From JAYSSF01 sp043720715 (GTDB lineage Bacteria > Patescibacteriota > Gracilibacteria > Absconditabacterales > Absconditicoccaceae): a DNA stretch of 15,126 bases. Below, piece after piece: positions 1 through 6,705 of this stretch. The translations under genes were made by a program, and so were the position numbers. Within the stretch, counting starts at the first letter, position 1. Each line of letters opens with the position of its first letter. The stretch spans positions 1 to 15,126 of the forward strand of contig JAYSSF010000062.1 in the NCBI GenBank assembly GCA_043720715.1, read 5' to 3'. Under the pieces are notes generated by a model. That model made no database searches. It worked only from the letters and a program-made list of their open reading frames with translations, and had not been told where the DNA came from.

Positions 1-95
1 CCTAACTGGAGATTCAAACTAGTGAAATAGACTGAAAATATGGTTGATATTTAGAATAGGGTGGGTACTATGGGTTAATCATCGTTTCCTTAAAG
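1..95. repeat. Left arm of a 95-bp terminal inverted repeat
   Basis: Position i pairs perfectly with position 15124-i over 95 bp. The match breaks at 96 (g) against 15028 (g). The outermost bases belong to a 5-bp-stem palindrome (TCTCC-N5-GGAGA) that is complete at the right end and cut at the left end. The arm is AT-rich and holds no complete gene. The length is close to assembler k-mer sizes, so an assembly overlap is as likely as a biological terminal repeat. Confidence 0.95.
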
Positions 96-232
96 GATAA
101 TGAGACGGGCGCTCAATGTGTTGTTATAAAATTTCCTATTGATATGTCTACTACGCCAAAGCGATCTCCAGATCTTACTCCATGACAGATATATTTAGCT
201 CAAAATAATATTTTATAATTTCTTATTGTAAT
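68..232 (-). CDS. Possible partial ORF, unrecognised
   Basis: With TGA as glycine this frame is open for 54 residues between an upstream TAA (233-235) and a TAG at 68-70 that lies inside the terminal repeat. The middle reads like protein (HGVRSGDRFGVVDIS) and uses TGA in two Gly positions. It has no ATG and no promoter, and it sits beyond the transcription terminator of the EVE gene. It may be the decayed tail of a gene or an accident of composition. A short plus ORF (116-208, 30 aa) overlaps it and is no more convincing. Confidence 0.18.
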
Positions 233-273
233 TTAGTATCATCTTCTTTATAGTAAAGATGGTTTTACCAGTA

Positions 274-307
274 TGAATAAATAAAAAGCCTCCTTTTTTA
301 GGAGGCT
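274..307 (-). terminator. Rho-independent terminator, minus strand
   Basis: A 7-bp perfect GC-rich stem (AGCCTCC/GGAGGCT, 287-293 and 301-307) is followed on the minus strand by TTTTTATTTATT. It would end transcripts coming from the EVE gene and the thrS-side cluster. It stands back to back with a plus-strand terminator starting 5 bp further right. Confidence 0.7.
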
Positions 308-311
308 GGAT

Positions 312-346
312 AAAGTCTACGTTATGCGTAGGCTTTGTTTTTTTTT
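312..346 (+). terminator. Rho-independent terminator, plus strand
   Basis: The stem AAAGTCTAC/GTAGGCTTT (312-320 and 328-336, one G-U pair) is followed by nine T (338-346). It is a textbook intrinsic terminator, yet no convincing plus-strand gene lies upstream between 96 and 310. This suggests a small RNA or a gene beyond the contig edge. Confidence 0.75.
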
Positions 347-433
347 GTACTAAATTATGCACCAAGCTCACAGATATAGTATATTGATTCGAATTTCAAA
401 AGATTTTGAATCAATAACTATAAGTTCATGGAG

Positions 434-470
434 CTATAAATCGTCGTTCGTAAACTCTCTAGATTTATAG
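434..470. other. Hairpin overlapping the EVE stop codon
   Basis: CTATAAATC (434-442) pairs perfectly with GATTTATAG (462-470), which contains the TAA stop of the EVE gene. A second 9-bp hairpin, TATTGATTC/GAATCAATA (382-390 and 408-416), lies just beyond. Neither has a U-tract on the minus strand, so they look like 3'-end mRNA structures ahead of the real terminator at 274-307. Confidence 0.4.
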
Positions 471-869
471 TCAATGTACTATATAATCAAACTCCTGCTG
501 TGTGAGGGGAGCGACACTGAGGCGTGAGAGGCGTAGAAGTGAGATGTCTTTGAGTTTCTCATCTGACTTAATCTGTGCGAGGGTCACAGGATGGGCAAGT
601 TCTCTCACTGGGGCTACTTCGACTACCACTCGGCGAGGATCATCTGCAGTTGGGTCAGGGTAGTGTTCTTTGGTTACCTGGCAGATACCGACGACTTCTT
701 TGCCGATATTGCTGTGATAAAACAGACATAGATCTCATACCTTCATGGCTGCGAGATTATTGCGAGCCTGATACGATCTCACTCCATCCCAAACTCCCAA
801 TCAGTCAGCGACGAGCTGTGATCGAGGATATGCGTTTGGTTCGGATTTGAGGAGTCGGTGATTGGGCAT
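465..869 (-). CDS. EVE-domain (PUA-like) nucleic-acid binding protein
   Basis: 134 aa, the usual length for stand-alone EVE proteins (relatives of human THYN1 and bacterial ubiquitin-free PUA-like proteins), which bind modified bases in DNA or RNA in the cytoplasm. The family hallmarks are in order: LLKSEP near the N terminus (residues 6-11), GVWDGVRSYQARNNL in the middle with the conserved WDGVRNYQARN block, AMKVGDLCLFYHS, then the C-terminal VEVAPVRELAHPVTLAQIK segment and an LSRLSVAPLT tail. Three in-frame TGA codons encode Gly, including the invariant Gly of KVGD. The start is the ATG at 867-869, placing KSEP at the expected distance; no Shine-Dalgarno is visible. It is the last gene before the terminator at 274-307. 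Family assignment is firm; the ligand is not deducible. Confidence 0.92.
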
Positions 870-892
870 GATGAGTTTTGATGAATACTTGT

Positions 893-1075
893 TACAATAA
901 ACCCCTCCGGCGTTCCGCCACCTCCCCTTCACAAGGGAGGACTCACACTCTTATTTTGTCTGAGGTGGATGATTCTGGATTGAGTATTGTTATTTTGAGG
1001 ATATTCTTGGTAGAGACCTCCCTCCTGAGAAGCCCTAAAGGATAAAGAGGGAACGAGGGAGGTTTATTTTGCAAA
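893..1075. repeat. MITE-like palindromic element (CCTCC family)
   Basis: Inverted ends: AATAAACCCCTCC at 893 and GGGAGGTTTATT ending near 1075. Each half carries its own hairpin: left GGCG-TTC-CGCC followed by CTCCCCTT/AAGGGAG, right CCTCCCTC/GAGGGAGG. The right half read on the minus strand is a diverged copy of the left half. The left half has the same two-hairpin plan as the copy inside thrS (4209-4251). It fills the 277-bp gap between the EVE gene and the membrane protein, where I see no gene. Confidence 0.65.
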
Positions 1076-1146
1076 GAATAAGCCAAGTTTTAGTGTCTAT
1101 ATTTTAATTGCGTTAAATATTTAGATTTGACTCGTAATTCAAGTAA

Positions 1147-1512
1147 CTAATTGAGGAGAAGATGATAAATAATAGAAAATAATACTGTTAAAACATATAG
1201 CCCTAAAGGATTTATAATGATTAATAATGCATATTTTTGTGATTTGCTTTTGTTGATAAGTACAAGTATTAAAATTAAGTTAATGAAAGAGCATATTCAT
1301 ATACCAAGAAAAGAAATTACCGATTCCAATGAATCAGTGCTTAAGAAGCGATAAAGTATTGTTAAAAATATTGGTACTATTATCGCATATCAGACAAGAA
1401 TTTGTATGCTAAGATCTTTAATTACTTGTTGTTTTTTATGTATGATCTTAGTAATCAGCCATATATCAACTACTATTGCTGATATGATAGTTATGTATAG
1501 AATTACTTCCAT
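1147..1512 (-). CDS. Small four-helix integral membrane protein, unknown
   Basis: 121 aa, not recognised. Four hydrophobic segments at about residues 3-22, 36-55, 65-86 and 94-119 are separated by short basic loops (TKIIHKK, INKSKSQK). Two TGA codons encode Gly (residues 41 and 72); under the standard code the gene would look truncated. The chosen start is the ATG at 1510-1512. An upstream ATG would add residues read from the thrS-derived repeat 1540-1584 and is less likely. It directly follows the toxin and the third thrS-end repeat on the same strand, so it could be a third cargo gene, for instance an immunity or membrane factor, but nothing in the sequence shows that. Confidence 0.72.
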
Positions 1513-1539
1513 AACATTAATTTGATAAAATAAAATACC

Positions 1540-1584
1540 ACAACTTCCTACTCTCATATTCTCATTGTGCTCTGGTAGCAAATT
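1540..1584 (-). repeat. Copy 3 of the thrS 3'-end repeat
   Basis: 45 bp matching thrS 2478-2522 with four mismatches. In the thrS reading frame it gives FATRAQGEYESRKL, the ThrRS C terminus, with TGA where thrS has GGA for Gly, and no stop after it. It abuts the TAA of the toxin gene. Confidence 0.85.
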
Positions 1585-1832
1585 TACTGATGATCGCTGA
1601 TTGCTGTCACGATAAAATTATCTCATTCTCGGCGACCATATGCTCTATATTTCTGAGTAATACGAAATGACCGAACCTCATCAGTACGAGGTTGTCTTTG
1701 TTTAAAATCTGATCACCCAGATCATCATGAGATAATCTGCATACATGCTTTGATATATTGTTTTCTGAGGTTTCTCTTGTCGAGATATTGTATTACATCT
1801 TCAGTCTCATAGACTACATTCGGATATTTCAT
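1584..1832 (-). CDS. RelE/HigB-like toxin of a type II toxin-antitoxin pair
   Basis: 82 aa, typical size for RelE/ParE-superfamily toxins, which as ribosome-dependent mRNA interferases or related toxins stop growth unless bound by the antitoxin. The C-terminal half has the family pattern: RSFRITQKYRAYGRREGDNF then IVTAISDHQ, i.e. the core strand with basic residues and the terminal D-H motif common to HigB-type proteins. N terminus: YETEDVIQYLDKRNLRKQYIKA helix. Four TGA codons encode Gly, two of them adjacent in a GGSGG loop (residues 36-40). Its ATG overlaps the antitoxin stop (TAATG), so the two are translationally coupled. A standard-code host would make only a 35-residue fragment. Precise subfamily is uncertain. 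Confidence 0.85.
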
Positions 1833-2050
1833 TATAGTGAGCTGATAGAGCTAAATGATGATAATGATTTGTCCTGAGAGTTTTGTACTGACTGTATGAT
1901 TTCTGGTGTAAGTTCGTGTTCTTGCATTGGACGAAAATCAATATCAAGCGTCTGTGACTTGATTCTATATAATGCTATCAGTAAATCATCTACTGATGTA
2001 AAATTCGTAGTTGGTAAATCTAATACCTCATTGATTGTAAATGTTGTCAT
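1832..2050 (-). CDS. Antitoxin partner of the RelE-like toxin
   Basis: 72 aa, acidic to polar, with no TGA codon. It opens MTTFTINEVLDLPTTNFTSVDDLLIAL, resembling the short antitoxins that precede RelE/HigB toxins, and ends in a Ser-rich, probably disordered tail (SLSSFSSISSL) that may thread along the toxin. No DNA-binding fold is obvious by eye. Assignment rests mainly on position: upstream of and overlapping the toxin by one base. The ATG at 2048-2050 was preferred to the ATG at 2107, which would prepend a hydrophobic stretch and lies inside the upstream repeat zone. A perfect palindrome covers the start. Confidence 0.72.
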   Translation of the reverse strand: MTTFTINEVLDLPTTNFTSVDDLLIALYRIKSQTLDIDFRPMQEHELTPEIIQSVQNSQDKSLSSFSSISSL

Positions 2051-2064
2051 TAGTATGATACTAA
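2050..2064. promoter_or_regulatory. Candidate operator of the toxin-antitoxin operon
   Basis: A 15-bp perfect palindrome, TTAGTAT-G-ATACTAA, ends on the first base of the antitoxin start codon. Type II antitoxins commonly autorepress by binding such a site at the promoter or start. The role here is inferred from position and symmetry only. Confidence 0.5.
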
Positions 2065-2109
2065 TAAAGTAAGAATAAAAACATAACGATACAAAGCTCA
2101 AAATCAACT

Positions 2110-2146
2110 ATAAATTCCTACTCTCATAATCTCCTTGTACTTCTGT
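2110..2146 (-). repeat. Copy 2 of the thrS 3'-end repeat
   Basis: About 37 bp resembling thrS 2478-2514 with roughly six differences. In the thrS frame it reads VQGDYESRNL followed by TAG, keeping the ThrRS-like C terminus and stop. The frame closes at a TAA a few codons upstream, so this is a remnant, not a gene. Confidence 0.75.
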
Positions 2147-2179
2147 AGATACGGCATAAATGCGAGATCTTGTTTAATT

Positions 2180-2201
2180 ATAGACATACTTCTATGTCTA
2201 T
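2180..2201. other. Intergenic hairpin after the DDPLCLF lipoprotein
   Basis: ATAGACAT/ATGTCTAT, an 8-bp perfect stem with a 6-nt loop. It lies 23 bp past the lipoprotein stop on the minus strand. There is no U-tract, so it is a weak terminator candidate or an mRNA 3'-end stabiliser. Confidence 0.35.
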
Positions 2202-2223
2202 CAGTATGGAGTGAATCTATATT

Positions 2224-2442
2224 TTACTCAAATAAACACAAAGGGTCATCTTCTGGACATCCTGGAATTGGTTTCCCTTTTTCTTTACTTCAATCAAATA
2301 AACACAGAGGGTCGTCTGATTTACATCATTCTATAGCTTTATTTTCCATTTGTATAGATGGTTTATTTTTAGTGCTTTCACTTATATTATTAGTTGAGCA
2401 TCATGCTAGTATTAGTATGATTGGAATTATTAGTATTTTCAT
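2224..2442 (-). CDS. Short cysteine-containing lipoprotein with a DDPLCLF repeat
   Basis: 72 aa. N-terminal signal with a lipobox, LILAGC, cleaved before Cys15; the Gly of the lipobox is a TGA codon, so the export signal exists only under code 25. The mature part is short and hydrophilic, with a tandem motif: CKSDDPLCLF then CPEDDPLCLF (two C-x3-DDPLCLF units about 21 residues apart), the second at the C terminus. The paired cysteines suggest disulfides or metal binding outside the membrane. The two units are also similar in DNA (near 2229-2247 and 2291-2310), so they arose by internal duplication. It starts 33 bp after thrS on the same strand and lies between thrS-end repeat copies 1 and 2. 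Function unknown. Confidence 0.78.
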
Positions 2443-2475
2443 TTTAATAGAGTGTAGGTGGTAAAAAATATCCGA

Positions 2476-4386
2476 TTACAACTTCCTACTCTCATATTCT
2501 CCTTGTGCTCTTGTGGCAAAATCTGCAACCACTTCGACTGACTGCTCCTTAGTTCTGATGTTACGCACGCTGACGGTACCGTCTGTGACCTCTTGCTCAC
2601 CGATGATGAGAGCGTAGAATACCTTATCAGTCTCAGCGTTTCTCACTTTCTTCGCGAAGCTATCGTCGCTGTTGTCGATGCTGACTCTCAGGCCTGCGTC
2701 TTGTAGTGTCTTGTAAACCGTATCCACATAATCTCCGACTTTATCCATGACAGGGATGATTCTGACTTGTTCTGGTGCAAGCCACAATGGGAAGTTACCA
2801 GCAAAGTGTTCGATCATCACACCCATAAATCTCTCCAAACTTCCAGAGATTGCACGATGGATGACTACTGGACGCTCCTGCTCTCATGCTTCATTGGTGA
2901 AACTGAGCTCAAATCTCTGAGGAAGGTTAAAATCACACTGTGCTGTCGCAAGCTGCCATTCACGACCGATTGCATCCTTAAACATGAAGTCGAGCTTCGG
3001 TCCATAGAATGCTGCTTCACCTGGGATTTCTTTGTATGGCAAATTCTCTGCTTGGCAGACTTCTCTCAGTGACCCTTCTGCTTGCTCCCACATCTCGTCA
3101 GTACCGAGGTATTTGGACTTGTCTTCACCTCTGAGTGACAGTGATACCCAGTATCCGTCGATCATACCCATCGTAGTATAGAACTCCTTGATGATTGATA
3201 CGATGGTTGCGACTTCCTGATGGATCTGCCCAACACGACAGAAGAGATGCCCATCATCTTGTGTGATCGCTCTCACACGAGTCAGACCTGATAGTTGTCC
3301 AGTCTTCTCATCACGGTAGACAGTTGCAGGTTCGAAGTATCTGACTGGCATATCACGATAGGAGAATTGGTTATCAGCGAAGATCTGCATGTGGTGAGGA
3401 CAGTTCATCGGCTTGAGGAAGAACGACTCCTTGCTCGTACCACCATGGACGGAGAACATATCTTCCATATAGTGACCAGCATGACCAGAGCAAACATAGA
3501 GCGCCTCCTTGGCTACATGTGGAGTCCAGACTCTGCTGTATCCTTTGTGCTTGTGTAGTGACCAGAGATAGTCCTCGATCTCCTTACGCATGATCATGCC
3601 CTTAGGCTGGAATAGCGGTAGCCCAGACCCGACCAAGTCAGAGAGAGTAAATAATTTCATCTTCTGACCGATGATACGGTGATCACGCTTTTTGGCTTCT
3701 TCCATCATGATTTGGTATGCTTTGAGTTCGTCTTTGGTGCCAAATGCAAGTCCATAGACACGAGTCATCTGAGGGTTTTCCTCTTTACCTTGCCAGTATG
3801 CACCTGCGATCTTGTCGAGGTTGAAGCATCATTCCGGGATATCTTTGAGAGTGTCGACATGTCATCCTTCGCAGAGGTCGAGGAAGGTTACAAAATTAGT
3901 TCATAGTTCAGAGTGTAGAGTTGATAGTTTTTCGGTGATTATTTTGTATGCTGACATATACTCGGGTTTGGTATTGCTTTCGAGTCTTGGGATCATCTGA
4001 GCGTCTACATAGTTGTAGTAGAAGGTATAGACTGCATTATTATCTGCAGCATAAAACTTGTTGATCAGCTCGATCTTAAAATCTTGTCACATGAGTTGTA
4101 CCAGTGCGATCGCATCATCTTTGTCCTTGGCGGTATATGAGCCAAACGCTTGACCTTCTTTGCAGATGCCTTGCATGACTTTGCTGAGGTCTTTGAGGTT
4201 AGACTCTCAAAACCCACCACCCTGCGGGTCCCCCTCCCTTATCAGGGAGGATGCAAATTTCACATCATAATAGAAGCCGTTATCTACTGCTGGTCATGTA
4301 CCGAGCTGTACCACTGGGTCGATGGATCTTTGGATCGCTTGTGCGAGGACGTGGGAGAGTGAGTGTCTGAGGTTGTAGAGTTCCAT
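2476..4386 (-). CDS. thrS: Threonyl-tRNA synthetase
   Basis: 636 aa; charges tRNA-Thr with threonine using ATP in the cytoplasm. There is no N-terminal TGS domain: the protein opens in the editing domain with HSLSH (residues 8-12) and C172-H176 (CEGGH), the HxxxH/CxxxH pair of the N2 domain. The class II core carries the three zinc ligands, C329 (KPMNCPHH), H380 (DDGHLF) and H510 (VIHRA), plus motif 2 around FEPATVYRDEKTG. The anticodon-binding domain ends EYESRKL. Seven TGA codons encode Gly, e.g. GGHV and the LGT before it. The ATG at 4384-4386 is the first after an in-frame TAA. Residues about 45-59 (ASSLIREGDPQGGGF) are translated from a palindromic repeat. It follows the SGNH gene by 60 bp, and its 3' end is repeated twice downstream. 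Confidence 0.97.
2478..2522 (-). repeat. Copy 1 (parental) of the thrS 3'-end repeat
   Basis: The last coding bases of thrS, from the FATRAQG codons to the stop. Diverged copies lie at 2110-2146 and 1540-1584 in the same orientation, so gene cassettes downstream are each bracketed by this sequence. Confidence 0.85.
4209..4251. repeat. Palindromic repeat (CCTCC family) inside thrS, in frame
   Basis: Two mini-hairpins, CCC-TGC-GGG and CTCCCTT-ATCA-GGGAG, after AAAACCCACC. The element at 893 has the same order with changed but still pairing bases (GGCG-TTC-CGCC; CTCCCCTT/AAGGGAG). In thrS it is read through as SLIREGDPQGGGF in a variable linker of the editing domain, just after the conserved NGFYYD. 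The frame and all conserved blocks on both sides are intact. Confidence 0.7.
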
Positions 4387-4446
4387 GATATAGGGTTAAG
4401 GGTATATAAAGTTACACCCTCTCGGGTATACACTATTGCTATAAGG

Positions 4447-5082
4447 TTATAGTATTTCTTTGATTTTTTGTGCTAGTGTTTTTCATAGTAATTGATGTGA
4501 CTCGAGCGTTAGATGAATACCATCTGATCAGCAAATAAGTTTATCTTGAATATTAACATAGTCGATTGAGTATTTTTGACATAATTCTTGATAGTATTTA
4601 TTGAGTTCTTGTATTTTACTATTTGATCACGTAGGGAAGTTGGCAAATAATCAGTCTATAACCGCCGGTGGAGATATAATCAATAATTTACATCAAAACT
4701 TTTGTACTAACTTAATTACTTTTTCTTCCATTTGATCTGATATTATTTTAGTGTTCAATCAGAAGCAATCTTTAATATCATTTGTTCCGAGCATTACTAC
4801 TACTAAGTCTACTGGTCAATGAGTATGCAATAGTCACTCCAAAAATAATGATCATATTTTAGTCAGTTCATTGCCATCTCATGGAGTATTGATTGTTCTT
4901 CCTCATCTTCATTCTTCAATAATTTCATAGTCGTTTCACAATGTTTCTTGCAGTATTCAAGTTCGTCTTTGTAGTGGATTATATCTTGTTTTATCTGAAG
5001 ATCATTGTTGGTATGGTATGGTTCCATGGGTATTGGAATCACCAAAACATAATATTCTTTTTGCGGAAGGATTTGTATTCAT
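4447..5082 (-). CDS. SGNH/GDSL hydrolase, aryl-esterase (MsAcT-like) type
   Basis: 211 aa. Hydrolyses or transfers acyl esters; cytoplasmic, as no signal peptide is present. Block I GDSNTHG (Ser16 nucleophile), block II Gly region EEGRGGRT, block III GTND (Asn101) and block V SDGIHLT (Asp187, His190) are all present, so the triad and oxyanion residues are complete. The RTGILQETLG, NDYEIIEEG and DLVVVMLGTNDIK segments match the aryl-esterase subgroup containing the Mycobacterium enzyme MsAcT better than the lysophospholipase type. Fifteen TGA codons encode Gly, about 7% of residues, the densest use in the window. The ATG at 5080-5082 follows an in-frame TAA two codons upstream. It sits 60 bp before thrS, probably cotranscribed. 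Natural substrate unknown. Confidence 0.93.
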
Positions 5083-5100
5083 TCTTTAATTATTTTGATC

Positions 5101-5128
5101 TATATAAATAAAAACTCCCAATCAATTA
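5101..5128. repeat. 28-bp direct repeat, copy flanking the RAYT downstream side
   Basis: Identical over 28 bp to 5904-5931; includes ATAAAAACTCCCAATCAATT. The pair brackets the RAYT gene. This copy lies just upstream of the SGNH start, in the region where its promoter would be. Confidence 0.9.
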
Positions 5129-5173
5129 TTTTATTTGCATTTTTGAAGTGTACGATTTTCTCGTATGTTTGAT

Positions 5174-5860
5174 TTATGTTTGATATAGTTTATCTTTCTG
5201 TCGATTTTGCGGGTTAGTTTGGATGTAGTATTTAATTTTGTTGTATTCGTCTTCATTTCTGATGATTCTGTCATGGTATCTAGGCTGTCGGGCAAATGTA
5301 TCTCAGTAGGGTATTTGGATTCAGGATGTTGCATATTTTGTTATACCGATTTTGAATCCACGAACAATAGATCATAATGATCACGATTGATGTTGTATAC
5401 CTGTTGTCGTAGGGACGCAATATTTTGCGTCCTCCATATTTTCACCATTTGCGTCCTTCGTATTTTCATCATTTGTTGAGGACGTATGTGATTTCATTGA
5501 GGACGTATGTGTATTATTTGCAGAGGACGTATGTGATACGTCCCTACGACCCGAATATGATGTATATGATATGTCCCTACGTTCCCCATCGCGATTTCCA
5601 TCATGTGTTCCGATCATCAGAATTCAGTGAATGTGGTTTGGCATGACTACAAATTCATCAATATCAACAAATGGATAATGATTTGGTATTTCGTTCCAAC
5701 AATGATAACAATGTTTTCATAAGTCATTTAGTTTCATCTCTCAGTCTATAATCTCTCAAAAGTAGTGCTGTCTTCTTGCTGTACAAATGGTGATAAAATA
5801 CCCACCAGCACTGGTATAATCATAATTTGATCGGCGAGGAGAGGTGCGATTATAGTACAT
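5174..5860 (-). CDS. REP-associated tyrosine transposase (RAYT, Y1/HUH family)
   Basis: 228 aa. RAYTs are single-copy relatives of IS200/IS605 TnpA that nick single-stranded DNA at REP hairpins. Visible landmarks: N-terminal NRTSPRRSNYDYTSAGGYFITICT, then the metal-binding HUH motif as HIH (76-78) in VVMPNHIHG, and the C-terminal RYHDRIIRNEDEYNKIKYY helix with candidate nucleophile Tyr211 or Tyr212 before IQTNP. Eight TGA codons encode Gly, including the one in HIHG. Between the two catalytic halves (residues about 104-152) is a Thr/Ser/Asn-rich stretch translated from a palindromic repeat; the usual family spacing there is much shorter. The ATG at 5858-5860 fits the family N terminus; the frame stays open upstream to about 6013. 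Probably active unless the insert disturbs folding. Confidence 0.93.
5406..5550. repeat. Palindromic GTAGGGACG element inside the RAYT gene
   Basis: The ends are perfect inverted copies, GTCGTAGGGACG (5406-5417) and CGTCCCTACGAC (5539-5550). Inside are GGACGCAA/TTGCGTCC and GGACGTAT/ATACGTCC hairpins and three tandem GAGGACGTATGTG units (near 5479, 5500 and 5524). A further half-site ATGTCCCTACG follows at 5571. The whole block is read in frame as low-complexity protein. Confidence 0.8.
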
Positions 5861-5882
5861 ATAAAATAATGATTTACTTGTT

Positions 5883-5901
5883 AGGGGACAATTTGTCCCT
5901 A
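5883..5901. repeat. Free REP-like palindrome upstream of the RAYT
   Basis: GGGACAA-T-TTGTCCC (5885-5899), 23 bp upstream of the RAYT start, flanked by TAG/CTA. It shares the TAGGGAC...GTCCCTA signature with the repeats inside the RAYT gene and at 11611-11630. Confidence 0.6.
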
Positions 5902-5903
5902 GG

Positions 5904-5931
5904 TATATAAATAAAAACTCCCAATCAATTA
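5904..5931. repeat. 28-bp direct repeat, copy flanking the RAYT upstream side
   Basis: Identical to 5101-5128. Here the sequence continues into an AAAACTCC/GGAGTTTT hairpin (about 5913-5944) and then a CTGAC/GTCAG stem near 5969-5982. The interval 5932-6072 holds no gene that I can support. Confidence 0.9.
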
Positions 5932-6072
5932 CGACAGGAGTTTTGTGAATACATCGGTAGCAGACAAAAACTCCTGACTTAGTCAGTGTTGGTTGTTGTA
6001 GTGCTCGTGCCAAGATGTACGTGGATCATGACTATGATATAATAGTTTTGAGAGGGATTGCAAGAGGTTTTA

Positions 6073-6579
6073 CTAGCACTCGCCAGGAGGTAGCTCATCT
6101 TCACCTTTTTCTCATGATGGTATCATGTAATAATATTCTTTGATTCAGAATACTTGAGAGATTAATTTTCTATCTTTTTCAGGAACCATTGATGCATTGA
6201 TAAACATATGATTATAGCGTCATACAATATTCTCTTTTAGTATTTTATGCAAACATATGTTACACATATGCCCATCAAACTCTCACAGTAGTCAATGATC
6301 ATATAATGATGTCATCTCTTCATCCGAAATTTTTTTTATTTGGAATTCAAGCGTGCGTATTATCATAGACTTGAGCGATCAGTATTGTAGATCAGTATTG
6401 TCTAGTAAAAACATAATCGTAGTACGGTTTTCTGATCATAAATCACTGATTTCTATGGTGGTATGTTTCCCTTTATGATGCTGATCTGGATTTTTGGTTA
6501 ATGGAGAAAGATTGATAATTTGCTTACCCTCAATATTTGAAATAGATAGTTCTGTAGGTACTACTATACTTGGTATCAT
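6073..6579 (-). CDS. Conserved-looking hypothetical protein with a CNIC motif
   Basis: 168 aa, not recognised. The opening MIPSIVVPTELSISNIEGKQ is strand-like, followed by a HHKGKHTTIEISD segment, a helical middle (LKSMIIRTLEFQIKKISDEEM) and a Cys/His cluster, GHMCNICLHK, that could bind a metal although only one CxxC is present. The C terminus is polar (EKGEDELPPGEC) and ends in Cys. No signal peptide or membrane helix. Seven TGA codons encode Gly, so it is a genuine recoded gene despite being unreadable in the standard code. It is the first gene of the leftward run; the divergent RRM gene starts 126 bp away. Confidence 0.75.
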
Positions 6580-6661
6580 GCATCTATTTTATCTAAATCT
6601 AATGCAAAAGTCAAACCCAAAAAATCACTTGCAAATTTTCAAATAAACACTAAGCTCGAGT

Positions 6662-6677
6662 TAGGTCAGACGACCTA
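6662..6677 (+). other. Hairpin in the leader of the RRM protein
   Basis: TAGGTC-AGAC-GACCTA, a 6-bp perfect stem, 29 bp before the start of the RRM gene. Leaders of RRM-protein genes are sometimes autoregulatory, but here position is the only evidence. Confidence 0.3.
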
Positions 6678-6705
6678 CTATTTACTATTTTTGTTACACT
6701 GTTAC

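Noticed and set aside
575..850. Open plus-strand frame of 91 codons
   Set aside because: Lies antisense to the EVE gene, whose code-25 translation matches its family over the full length.
1832..2107. Longer antitoxin form starting at 2107
   Set aside because: Would add an atypical hydrophobic N terminus read from the spacer and place the palindrome inside the gene; the ATG at 2050 fits size and operator position.
2135..2464. 109-codon hydrophobic plus ORF
   Set aside because: Antisense to the DDPLCLF lipoprotein and the second thrS-end repeat; no family features.
2476..4386. thrS, rel, rnhB and others as pseudogenes broken by stops
   Set aside because: All interruptions are TGA, none TAA or TAG, and they fall on conserved glycines; recoding explains them all.
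5479..5536. GAGGACGTATGTG tandem repeats as a CRISPR array
   Set aside because: Units are about 13 bp with irregular short spacers, lie inside a coding frame and belong to a palindromic element; no cas genes.
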